The notes under the pieces: generated by a model
Databases searched by the model: none
Told to the model about the DNA's origin: nothing
The model's input: only the letters and a program-made list of their open reading frames with translations
Origin: Treponema sp.
GTDB lineage: Bacteria; Spirochaetota; Spirochaetia; Treponematales; Breznakiellaceae
DNA length: 5,598 nucleotides
Direction: 5' to 3'
Assembly: GCA_031275035.1 (NCBI GenBank)
Contig: JAISPH010000167.1
Coordinates: 1-5,598 of the forward strand
Shown: piece after piece, positions 1 to 5,475 of the stretch
Layout of the letters: every line of letters starts with the position of its first letter
Numbering within the stretch: position 1 is the first letter of the stretch
Made by a program: the position numbers and the translations under genes

Positions 1-2
1 CC

Positions 3-152
3 CGGAAGCGCAAGGATGCCCTTGCAACTCAATGCGCCCTTTACAACCCGGTGCAACTTCAGCAGCATGTCAACAAGGCTATTCTGCGTTTGCGTCAGCG
101 GCTTGCTCAGGCGAACCGTATTCAGACGCGGGAGCAGCAACAGCTACGGTAA
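3..152 (+). CDS. C-terminal fragment of a probable transposase/integrase
   Basis: Only the last 49 codons are in the window; the reading frame is open from the left edge to a TAA at 150-152. The peptide is basic and glutamine/arginine-rich. It contains YNPVQLQQHVNKAILRLRQR (residues 14-33 of the fragment), followed by a tail with several Q and R residues. An 'NPxxLxxxVNxxIxxL' helix at the very end of a protein is reminiscent of the C-termini of DDE transposases or integrase-catalytic-domain proteins (ISNCY- or IS481-like), which is why I suggest this family. No catalytic residues are visible because the DDE core would lie upstream. If correct, the element ends within the following 200 bases, but I could not identify a terminal inverted repeat. 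The other two + frames also lack stops over much of this stretch, so the frame choice rests on protein-like composition. Family assignment is tentative. Confidence 0.45.
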   Translation, partial: RKRKDALATQCALYNPVQLQQHVNKAILRLRQRLAQANRIQTREQQQLR

Positions 153-200
153 CATTTTCTAAATGAGGCATTTCGGCGATCCGCCGGATTGCGCAAACAT

Positions 201-236
201 TCCGCCGGGGGCAGCCCCTGCGGACCGGGTTCCCGG
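201..236. repeat. Two small GC-rich inverted repeats in the gap after the transposase-like gene
   Basis: Arms TCCGC (201-205) and GCGGA (220-224) enclose GGGG (207-210) and CCCC (215-218) around a GCAG loop, with one mismatch (C206/T219). A second palindrome, CCGGGTTCCCGG, follows directly at 225-236. Together they could fold in RNA as two adjacent hairpins. No T-run follows, so they do not form a classical intrinsic terminator. They may mark the 3' boundary of the upstream element or simply reflect GC-rich sequence. The surrounding bases 153-371 contain no convincing gene. Confidence 0.35.
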
Positions 237-314
237 ACAAGTCCACTGTACTTTGGATAAAATCAGCGGTAAAATTCTGGCGCAGACGGCGCTTTTGATG
301 TATAGTTAAATAAG

Positions 315-345
315 CTTTTCCAAAATCCGGTTGGTTTTGGAAAAG
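315..345. promoter_or_regulatory. 11-bp perfect inverted repeat in the rubrerythrin leader (operator or leader hairpin)
   Basis: CTTTTCCAAAA (315-325) and TTTTGGAAAAG (335-345) are exact reverse complements separated by a 9-base loop. The repeat ends 16 bases before the GGAGGG ribosome binding site (362-367). Just upstream is AT-rich sequence with a possible -10 TATAGT (301-306), but no convincing -35 accompanies it, so I do not list a promoter. The position suits an operator for a redox or metal-sensing repressor, or an mRNA hairpin controlling access to the ribosome binding site. It does not match the PerR box pattern (TTATAAT-N-ATTATAA). A terminator role is less likely because only GTTCTTAT follows. 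The symmetry is seen directly; the function is inferred. Confidence 0.5.
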
Positions 346-371
346 GTTCTTATATCTGCATGGAGGGTATC

Positions 372-911
372 ATGGAATTTAAGGGATCGAAAACCGAAAA
401 AAATTTGCAGGAGGCTTTTGCCGGCGAATCAAAGGCGCACACCAAATATCTGTACTACGCTTCGAAGGCCGAAAAAGAAGGTTATGTACAAATAGGCGCC
501 CTTTTCCGCGAGACCGCACTGAACGAAAAGGAACACGCCAAGCTTTGGTTCAAGCATCTGCACGGCGGCGATGTGCCGGAAACCACTGCGAACCTCAAGG
601 ACGCGGCCGAGGGGGAGCACTACGAATGGACCGAAATGTACGTGAAGTTTGCAAAGACCGCCCGGGAAGAAGGCTTTACTCAAATCGCCGCCCAGATGGA
701 AGGGGTTGCAAAGATCGAAAAGGAACACGAGGAACGTTACAAAAAATTGCTGGCCAATATTGAAAAGGGCGTCGTCTTTTCCCGGGAGGGAGATACGGTT
801 TGGCAGTGTTCCAACTGCGGCCACATCGTCATCGGTAAAAAAGCTCCCGAACTGTGCCCGGTCTGCAGGCATCCCAGGGCCTATTTCCAAATCAGGGCCG
901 AAAACTACTAA
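372..911 (+). CDS. rbr: Rubrerythrin (diiron peroxidase with rubredoxin domain)
   Basis: Rubrerythrin is a cytoplasmic enzyme of anaerobes that reduces hydrogen peroxide to water using electrons from reduced rubredoxin or NAD(P)H-linked partners. The 179-aa product has the full domain order: a four-helix ferritin-like diiron domain (about residues 1-132), then a C-terminal rubredoxin-type iron centre (about 140-179). By comparison with the Desulfovibrio enzyme, the diiron ligands are E19, E52, H55, E85, E88, E116 and H119, all present. The iron-binding cysteines are C146-x2-C149 and C162-x2-C165. Length is slightly below the usual 190 or so because the loop between helices 2 and 3 (about residues 65-80) is short. 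I chose ATG 372 because GGAGGG (362-367) lies just in front; the in-frame ATG at 360 has no ribosome binding site and would place that signal inside the gene. It appears monocistronic, with a leader inverted repeat upstream and a terminator hairpin directly after the stop. Confidence 0.96.
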   Translation: MEFKGSKTEKNLQEAFAGESKAHTKYLYYASKAEKEGYVQIGALFRETALNEKEHAKLWFKHLHGGDVPETTANLKDAAEGEHYEWTEMYVKFAKTAREEGFTQIAAQMEGVAKIEKEHEERYKKLLANIEKGVVFSREGDTVWQCSNCGHIVIGKKAPELCPVCRHPRAYFQIRAENY

Positions 912-955
912 GGGGAAGTTCTGGAAACTCAACCGGAGTTTCCGGAGCTTTCTTA
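912..955 (+). terminator. Probable intrinsic terminator of rubrerythrin
   Basis: Immediately after the stop codon, bases 916-930 pair with 936-950 around a 5-base loop (AACCG). The core GGAAACTC/GAGTTTCC (923-930/936-943) is perfect, and only two G-T wobbles occur over 15 pairs. Further wobble-rich pairing could reach 912/954. The 3' arm runs into CTTTCTTAC, a short, interrupted T-rich tail. The stem is much longer than needed by chance. The weak T-run leaves some doubt about efficiency, and the 3' arm has an alternative partner downstream at 988-997. Confidence 0.65.
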
Positions 956-1004
956 CAGTTCCGCCCCGGACCGGCCCCACCGTACCGGAAAGCTCCGCCT
1001 TTCC
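943..1004 (+). repeat. Overlapping inverted repeats that compete with the rubrerythrin terminator
   Basis: CGGAGCTTTC (943-952), most of which lies in the 3' arm of the terminator hairpin, is an exact reverse complement of GAAAGCTCCG (988-997). The latter also overlaps a small local hairpin, GGAAAG (987-992) with CTTTCC (999-1004). The pairings are mutually exclusive, the geometry seen in attenuators. Whether this is used, or is a by-product of related short repeats, cannot be told from one sequence. Confidence 0.35.
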
Positions 1005-1034
1005 TTGCGCTGTATCCTCATTGTACGGTACAAT
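1005..1034 (+). promoter_or_regulatory. Possible promoter of the HD gene overlapped by a perfect 15-bp palindrome
   Basis: ATTGTAC (1020-1026), one central G (1027) and GTACAAT (1028-1034) form a perfect palindrome ending 5 bases before the HD start codon. Its right half contains TACAAT (1029-1034), five of six matches to a -10 box. A weak -35, TTGCGC (1005-1010), sits 18 bases upstream. Transcription would then start at or next to ATG 1040, giving a leaderless or nearly leaderless message, in keeping with the absence of a ribosome binding site. A repressor bound at the palindrome would block the -10. The palindrome is seen directly; the promoter and leaderless reading are inferred. Confidence 0.4.
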
Positions 1035-1039
1035 CGGGC

Positions 1040-1636
1040 ATGGATGCGGGAATTACCCGGGCCCAGGCCTGGGAACTTTTAAGGCAGTACAACCGGGACC
1101 CCTTTCACCTTCAGCATGCGCTGACGGTGGAGGGGATCATGAAGTGGTACGCCCGGGACCTGGGTTTCGGGGCGGAAGAGGAATTCTGGGGCATGGCCGG
1201 ACTGCTCCACGACATCGATTTTGAGCAATACCCCGAAGAACACTGTATCAAGGCTCCCGGTCTGCTGCGGCAGGGCGGCGCCGGGGAGGATCTTATCCAT
1301 GCGGTATGCAGCCACGGTTATGAGCTGACCGTGGATGTCAGGCCGGAACATCAAATGGAAAAGGTCCTCTATGCCACGGACGAACTGACGGGGCTTATCT
1401 GGGCCGCCGCCATCATCCGCCCTTCAAAAAGCGTTCAGGATATGGAAGTAAAATCGGTAAGGAAGAAATACAAAAGCGCCAATTTCGCCGCGGGCTGTTC
1501 CCGGAAAGTAATAGAAAAGGGAGCGGCCATGCTGGGCTGGGAACTGGATTTCCTTATCGAAAAGACCATCCTTGCCATGCGTTCCTGCGAAGAGGCGGTT
1601 GCCGCCTTTATGGTGGATATTGGAGCCGGCGGCTGA
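1040..1636 (+). CDS. HD-domain metal-dependent phosphohydrolase, function unassigned
   Basis: The 198-aa protein belongs to the HD superfamily, in the small stand-alone group often annotated as predicted HD hydrolase or HDIG-domain protein. The metal-binding signature is complete in order: H26 in HLQHALTVE, the HD doublet H57-D58 in GLLHDIDFEQ, H87 and H92 (SHGYE), and D114 in YATDELTG. The whole chain is one HD domain plus a helical C-terminal part; no signal peptide, membrane segment or extra sensor domain is visible. HD enzymes hydrolyse phosphate esters (nucleotides, cyclic nucleotides, phosphorylated metabolites), and nothing here identifies the substrate. The frame is open further upstream to 854, but that part is rubrerythrin read out of frame and then non-coding sequence. 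ATG 1040 is chosen because recognisable HD sequence begins shortly after it and no other start codon precedes it in the gap. It lacks a clear ribosome binding site. The stop is one base from the mnmA start, implying co-translation. Confidence 0.85.
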   Translation: MDAGITRAQAWELLRQYNRDPFHLQHALTVEGIMKWYARDLGFGAEEEFWGMAGLLHDIDFEQYPEEHCIKAPGLLRQGGAGEDLIHAVCSHGYELTVDVRPEHQMEKVLYATDELTGLIWAAAIIRPSKSVQDMEVKSVRKKYKSANFAAGCSRKVIEKGAAMLGWELDFLIEKTILAMRSCEEAVAAFMVDIGAGG

Positions 1637-1637
1637 G

Positions 1638-2783
1638 ATGGAGGCGGAAGCCGGAAAAAAAGCGGTCATAGCCATGTCGGGGGGGGTGGACAGCTCCGTC
1701 GCCGCTTGGCTTATGAAGAGCCGGGGCTGCGACTGCATCGGCATTACCTTAAAGCTCTTCGACGCCGGCGCCATCACGCCCGAAACGCCGCCGGAGATCC
1801 GCGGGGACAACGGAAACTCCGCAGGCTGCGCCGCGGCGGGACGGAACCGGGGATGCTGCAACCTGGCTGATATAAGCGACGCCCGGGCGGTGGCCTTTCG
1901 CCTGGGGATGCCCCACTATGTGCTTAACTTTACAAAGGATTTTGAAGAACAGGTTATCCGCCGTTTTGTGGAAAGTTATGAGCGGGGAGCCACCCCCAAT
2001 CCCTGTATCGACTGTAACCGCTACATTAAATTTGACCGCCTCCTCCGGCGGGCCCGGGAGCTGGATTTTGACTATCTTGTTACCGGCCACTATGCCCGCA
2101 TCGAAAAAACGGGGAGCCGCTTTCTCCTGAAAAAAGCCCTGGATGCCAGGAAGGACCAAAGCTATGTCCTCTATGCCATGACCAGGGAACAGCTGGCCCG
2201 GACCGTTTTGCCCCTGGGAACCGTTACCAAGGACGAGGTCCGAAAGCTTGCCCTGGAACAGGGTTTTGTCAATGCACAAAAGGGGGACAGCCAGGATATC
2301 TGCTTTGTCCCCGGCGGCGATTACGGCCGCTTCATTGAACACTACCGGGGAACCGCCGGCGCCGGAGGAAACATCATTGATCAGTCGGGCAGGGTCCTGG
2401 GAAAGCACCGGGGGCATATACGCTATACCCTGGGCCAGCGCCGGGGGCTCGGCCTTTCATTCCCCGTACCCATGTATGTGTCCGCCAAATCCGCCGCGGA
2501 CAACACGGTTACCCTTGGCCCGGAAAGTTCCCTCTACACCCGGACCCTCAGCGCCGGCTGCATCAATCTTATCGCCTGCGACACCCTGGCCGGACCCCTC
2601 AAAGTAACCGTCAAAACCCGGTATCTCCAAAAGGAACAGCCCGCCACGGCGGTGCAGGAGGAAGAAGACCGCCTCCGCATCAATTTTGATTCCCCCCAGC
2701 GGGCGGTTACTCCGGGGCAGGCGGTAGTACTTTACGACGGGGATGTGGTGGTCGGCGGCGGAACTATTGTAGACACGGAATAG
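1638..2783 (+). CDS. mnmA: tRNA-specific 2-thiouridylase MnmA
   Basis: MnmA is the cytoplasmic ATP-dependent enzyme that puts sulfur on U34 of the tRNAs for Lys, Glu and Gln, taking it from a sulfur relay fed by a cysteine desulfurase. The 381-aa product has an N-terminal adenylating domain with the PP-loop SGGVDSS (residues 14-20). C126 in NPCIDCN and C222 in DSQDICF correspond to the two catalytic cysteines of the E. coli enzyme (C102 and C199). The GxxLGxHxGxxxYTxGQRxGL signature (about 251-271) is followed by the C-terminal beta-barrel domain. ATG 1638 is used because the PP-loop strand begins eight residues later; longer readings would run back into the HD gene. GGAG at 1622-1625 is a distant, weak ribosome binding site, so translation is probably coupled to the HD gene one base upstream. 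Odd point: residues about 43-72, between the LKLF strand and the GCCNLADISDA motif, form a longer than usual Gly/Ala/Pro-rich loop. Otherwise full length. Confidence 0.96.
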   Translation: MEAEAGKKAVIAMSGGVDSSVAAWLMKSRGCDCIGITLKLFDAGAITPETPPEIRGDNGNSAGCAAAGRNRGCCNLADISDARAVAFRLGMPHYVLNFTKDFEEQVIRRFVESYERGATPNPCIDCNRYIKFDRLLRRARELDFDYLVTGHYARIEKTGSRFLLKKALDARKDQSYVLYAMTREQLARTVLPLGTVTKDEVRKLALEQGFVNAQKGDSQDICFVPGGDYGRFIEHYRGTAGAGGNIIDQSGRVLGKHRGHIRYTLGQRRGLGLSFPVPMYVSAKSAADNTVTLGPESSLYTRTLSAGCINLIACDTLAGPLKVTVKTRYLQKEQPATAVQEEEDRLRINFDSPQRAVTPGQAVVLYDGDVVVGGGTIVDTE

Positions 2784-2788
2784 CGGCC

Positions 2789-2815
2789 CGGCGCGGACCG
2801 TAAAAACGTGCGCCG
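2789..2815 (+). terminator. GC-rich hairpin after mnmA, possible weak terminator
   Basis: CGGCGC (2789-2794) pairs with GCGCCG (2810-2815), extended by a G-T wobble (2795/2809) and an inner CGT/ACG stem around four A residues. It begins five bases after the mnmA stop, the usual place for a terminator. It is followed by CCGTCTTACC rather than a real T-run, so it may be inefficient, or may act as an mRNA 3' end stabiliser. Confidence 0.35.
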
Positions 2816-2820
2816 CCGTC

Positions 2821-2849
2821 TTACCATACGCTTAATTTTCAGGTAAAAT
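2821..2849 (+). promoter_or_regulatory. Sigma70-like promoter for the aldo/keto reductase - ABC exporter unit
   Basis: TTACCA (2821-2826, four of six matches to TTGACA) and TAAAAT (2844-2849, five of six matches to TATAAT) are separated by exactly 17 bases. This is the best promoter match in the window. Transcription would begin near 2856, at a small GGGG-TAAT-CCCC inverted repeat (2856-2867), leaving a leader of about 40 bases with a purine-rich ribosome binding site before ATG 2895. The location between the mnmA hairpin and the next gene supports it. Confidence 0.55.
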
Positions 2850-2894
2850 ACAGCCGGGGTAATCCCCTCTATAAAAAATGAAAAGGAAAAGGCA

Positions 2895-3746
2895 ATGAAA
2901 TCTTTAACCGATTGTTACAGGCTGAGTAATGGGGTTGAAATCCCCTGTATCGGATTTGGCACCTGGCAGACCCCGGACGGAGCGGTGGCCGTTAGCTCGG
3001 TAAAGGAAGCTGTCATTCACGGATACCGCCACATCGATACCGCCGCGGCATACGGCAATGAGGAAAGCGTGGGAGAAGGAATCAGACAGAGCGGCGTTCC
3101 CAGGAAGGAGCTTTTTATCACCACCAAACTGTGGAATGACGAACATGGATACGATGCGACCCTCAAAGCCTTTGATCTCAGCCTGAAAAAACTCGGCCTG
3201 GATTATCTTGATCTATACCTGATTCATTGGCCCAATCCCGTTAAATTCCGGGAAAACTGGCAGGAAACAAATGCGGAAACATGGAGGGCCTTTGAGGAAC
3301 TGTACAAAGCAGGCCGGGTACGCGCCATCGGCATCAGCAATTTCCGGCCCCATCATGTTGACGCGTTGCTGAAGACCGCCAAAGTAGTCCCCCAGGTTAA
3401 CCAGATCCGGCTTTGTCCCGGGGATACCCAGGACGAGGCGGTAAGCTGCAGCCGCAAGCATAAAATGCTTCTTGAAGCCTACAGTCCTCTGGGGGTGGGA
3501 GCAATCTTCAAGGTGCCGGAGCTGCAGGAAATGGCGGAAAAATACGGAAAAACCGTAGCCCAGATCTGTATACGCTGGAGCCTTCAAATGGAGTTTCTTC
3601 CCCTGCCCAAGTCGGTAACTCCGGCGCGGATCAGGGAGAATACCGGGGTATTCGACTTTGAACTGTCCGGGGAGGATGTGAAAAAGATCGCCGCGCTTAA
3701 GGGTGTTGCGGGATATGCCGAAGACCCCGATACGGCGCCCTTTTAA
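2895..3746 (+). CDS. Aldo/keto reductase, NADPH-preferring
   Basis: Aldo/keto reductases are soluble (alpha/beta)8-barrel oxidoreductases that reduce aldehydes and ketones to alcohols with NAD(P)H. The 283-aa chain is full length for the 2,5-diketo-gluconate reductase-like group. The catalytic tetrad is intact: D48 and Y53 in HIDTAAAYGNEE, K78 in ITTKLW, and H111 in LIHWP. GISNF (146-150), the N169-Q170 pair and SPLG (197-200) match the cofactor and barrel positions of the family. K239-S240 with R245 (LPKSVTPARI) is the pattern that grips the 2'-phosphate of NADPH. The C-terminus (EDPDTAPF) is typical, so the gene is complete despite the overlap with its neighbour. Purine-rich AAGGAAAAGG (2883-2892) serves as the ribosome binding site. 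The physiological substrate cannot be read from sequence; detoxification of reactive carbonyls or sugar metabolism are both possible. Co-transcribed with the ABC exporter downstream. Confidence 0.93.
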   Translation: MKSLTDCYRLSNGVEIPCIGFGTWQTPDGAVAVSSVKEAVIHGYRHIDTAAAYGNEESVGEGIRQSGVPRKELFITTKLWNDEHGYDATLKAFDLSLKKLGLDYLDLYLIHWPNPVKFRENWQETNAETWRAFEELYKAGRVRAIGISNFRPHHVDALLKTAKVVPQVNQIRLCPGDTQDEAVSCSRKHKMLLEAYSPLGVGAIFKVPELQEMAEKYGKTVAQICIRWSLQMEFLPLPKSVTPARIRENTGVFDFELSGEDVKKIAALKGVAGYAEDPDTAPF

Positions 3747-5475
3747 CAGGGCCCTGCTTTCAATTTTTGCCGGTTATTACCGATCCCACTGGAAGCTTTT
3801 TCTTGCGGATATATTCTGCGCCTCCCTCATCGCCGGGGCGGATCTGTCCTTCCCCCTGATGACCAAATACGCCATTGAACGCCTTCTCCCGGCGGGACGC
3901 TATCGCTCCTTTTTAATCATGGTCTGCTTTATGGCGCTGCTTTATGTTCTGCGGTCGGCTTTTTCCTACTTTGTAACCTACTGGGGTCATACGGTCGGGG
4001 CCTTCATTGAGGCGGATATGCGGCGGGATCTCTTCTCCCATCTGCAGCGGCTACCCTTCTCGTTTTACGACAATCACCGTACCGGCCACATCATGTCCCG
4101 GGTAACGACGGATCTTTTCGACATAACCGAATTGGCCCACCACGGCCCGGAAGACCTCTTTATCTCCTTTGTTACCCTGGCCGGTTCCTGTATTATCATT
4201 TTTATTATGCGCTGGGAAATGGCCCTGGTGCTCATTCTGATTGTTCCCCTGATGCTGCTTCACATTGTGATTTCCCGGAAGAACATGCTCCGGGCCTCAA
4301 AAAAGGTAAAGGAAAAAACCGCCGAAATAAACGCCTCCCTGGAATCCAGCATCTCCGGCGCCAGGCTGACCAAGGCCTTTACCAATGAATCCTTCGAGAC
4401 CGGCAAATTCAAGGGCGGAAACGAGCGCTTTAAATCGGCAAAAAAATCATTCTACCGGTCCATGGCCAGCTTTCACAGCCGCCTGGAGTTTATCATCCAC
4501 ATCCTCAATGTGGTGGTCATCGCCGCCGGGGGCTTTCTGATTATGCGGGGCAGGATGAACCTGACGGAACTTATCACCTGCAATCTTTTTGTTACGGCCT
4601 TTCTCCAGCCCATTAGAAGGCTGCAAAATTTTGTGGAACAGTACACCACGGGCATGGCGGGGTTTGCCCGCTTTGTGGAGATCATGCGGATAGAGCCCGA
4701 CATTCAGGACAGGCCCGGCGCGGCGGTTCTGGAATCGGTCCGGGGGGATATCCGGTACAGGGATGTTACGTTTGCCTACAACCATGAAGTTACGGTACTG
4801 GAACATATCAACCTGGAAATTCCGGCGGGAACCACCCTTGCCCTGGTGGGCCCTTCGGGGGGCGGCAAGACCACTCTTTGTCATCTCCTTCCCCGGTTCT
4901 ACGAGATTAGAAACGGCAGCATCACCATAGACGGAAAAGACATACGGAACCTTACCCTGGAGTCCCTCAGGCGGAATATCGGCATAGTCCAGCAGGATGT
5001 GTTTTTATTTGCCGGAACCATCCGGGATAATATCGCCTATGGACGGCTCGACGCCGGGGAGGGTGAGATTATCGATGCGGCCAAACAGGCCGGTATCCAT
5101 GACGATATTATAAAGATGCCCGGACAGTACGGCGCCCTGGTCGGAGAACGGGGGATAAAGCTTTCAGGGGGACAAAAACAGCGGATAAGCATTGCCCGGA
5201 TATTTCTTAAAAATCCGCCCATCCTGATTCTGGACGAAGCCACCTCCGCCCTGGATACCGCCACGGAGCAGAAGATCCAGCGCGCCCTGGAACTGCTTTC
5301 CCGGGGGCGCACCACATTGGTTATCGCCCACCGGCTGTCGACCATTCTGAATGCGGACCGCATAGCAGTCATTGATGACGAGGGCATCCGTCAGCAGGGC
5401 AGCCACCAGGAATTGATAGCCCAGGACGGTCTCTATGCGGAACTCTACGGCGCTCAGTTCAAACCGCGGACATGA
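3715..5475 (+). CDS. ABC exporter half-transporter (permease fused to ATPase, MsbA-like)
   Basis: This inner-membrane protein couples ATP hydrolysis to export of a lipid, drug or peptide; the substrate is not evident. The 586-aa chain has an N-terminal six-helix membrane domain with segments near residues 27-49, 66-88, 148-165, 167-187, 257-279 and 283-302. The nucleotide-binding domain follows: A-loop Y355, Walker A GPSGGGKT (379-386), Q-loop Q427, signature LSGGQKQR (483-490), Walker B LILD (504-507) with catalytic E508, D-loop SALD (511-514) and H-loop H539. All ATPase residues are canonical, so it could work as a homodimer; a heterodimer partner would have to lie outside the window. ATG 3715 is preferred, but GTG 3703 and TTG 3706 are in frame. 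Every option overlaps the aldo/keto reductase end, by 32 to 44 bases. The next ATG (3859) would remove the first membrane helix, so the overlap appears real. AAGGG (3699-3703) is a distant ribosome binding site. Confidence 0.94.
   Translation: MPKTPIRRPFNRALLSIFAGYYRSHWKLFLADIFCASLIAGADLSFPLMTKYAIERLLPAGRYRSFLIMVCFMALLYVLRSAFSYFVTYWGHTVGAFIEADMRRDLFSHLQRLPFSFYDNHRTGHIMSRVTTDLFDITELAHHGPEDLFISFVTLAGSCIIIFIMRWEMALVLILIVPLMLLHIVISRKNMLRASKKVKEKTAEINASLESSISGARLTKAFTNESFETGKFKGGNERFKSAKKSFYRSMASFHSRLEFIIHILNVVVIAAGGFLIMRGRMNLTELITCNLFVTAFLQPIRRLQNFVEQYTTGMAGFARFVEIMRIEPDIQDRPGAAVLESVRGDIRYRDVTFAYNHEVTVLEHINLEIPAGTTLALVGPSGGGKTTLCHLLPRFYEIRNGSITIDGKDIRNLTLESLRRNIGIVQQDVFLFAGTIRDNIAYGRLDAGEGEIIDAAKQAGIHDDIIKMPGQYGALVGERGIKLSGGQKQRISIARIFLKNPPILILDEATSALDTATEQKIQRALELLSRGRTTLVIAHRLSTILNADRIAVIDDEGIRQQGSHQELIAQDGLYAELYGAQFKPRT

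Noticed and set aside
253..275. TTGGAT and TAAAAT as a rubrerythrin promoter
   Set aside because: The spacing between the two boxes is only 11 bases, too short for a sigma70 promoter.
360..371. Upstream ATG for rubrerythrin adding four residues
   Set aside because: No ribosome binding site precedes it, and the GGAGGG signal at 362-367 would fall inside the gene; ATG 372 is correctly placed and matches the usual family N-terminus.
429..980. Long - strand open frame opposite rubrerythrin
   Set aside because: It is a shadow of the rubrerythrin codons; the + strand product keeps all diiron and rubredoxin ligands, while the - strand peptide has no recognisable motif.
854..1039. N-terminal extension of the HD protein
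   Set aside because: The extension runs through the rubrerythrin C-terminus out of frame and through the terminator hairpin; HD-family sequence begins just after 1040.
649..1224. + strand open frame spanning the rubrerythrin end and the HD gene start
   Set aside because: It overlaps two well-supported genes in another frame and encodes a low-complexity Pro/Gly/Arg/Ser-rich peptide.
1749..2417. - strand open frame of 222 codons within mnmA
   Set aside because: Antisense shadow of a GC-biased gene; the mnmA frame carries both catalytic cysteines and the PP-loop.
4447..4884. - strand open frames inside the ABC exporter gene
   Set aside because: They lie opposite conserved membrane-domain and Walker A codons and have no independent start signals or motifs.
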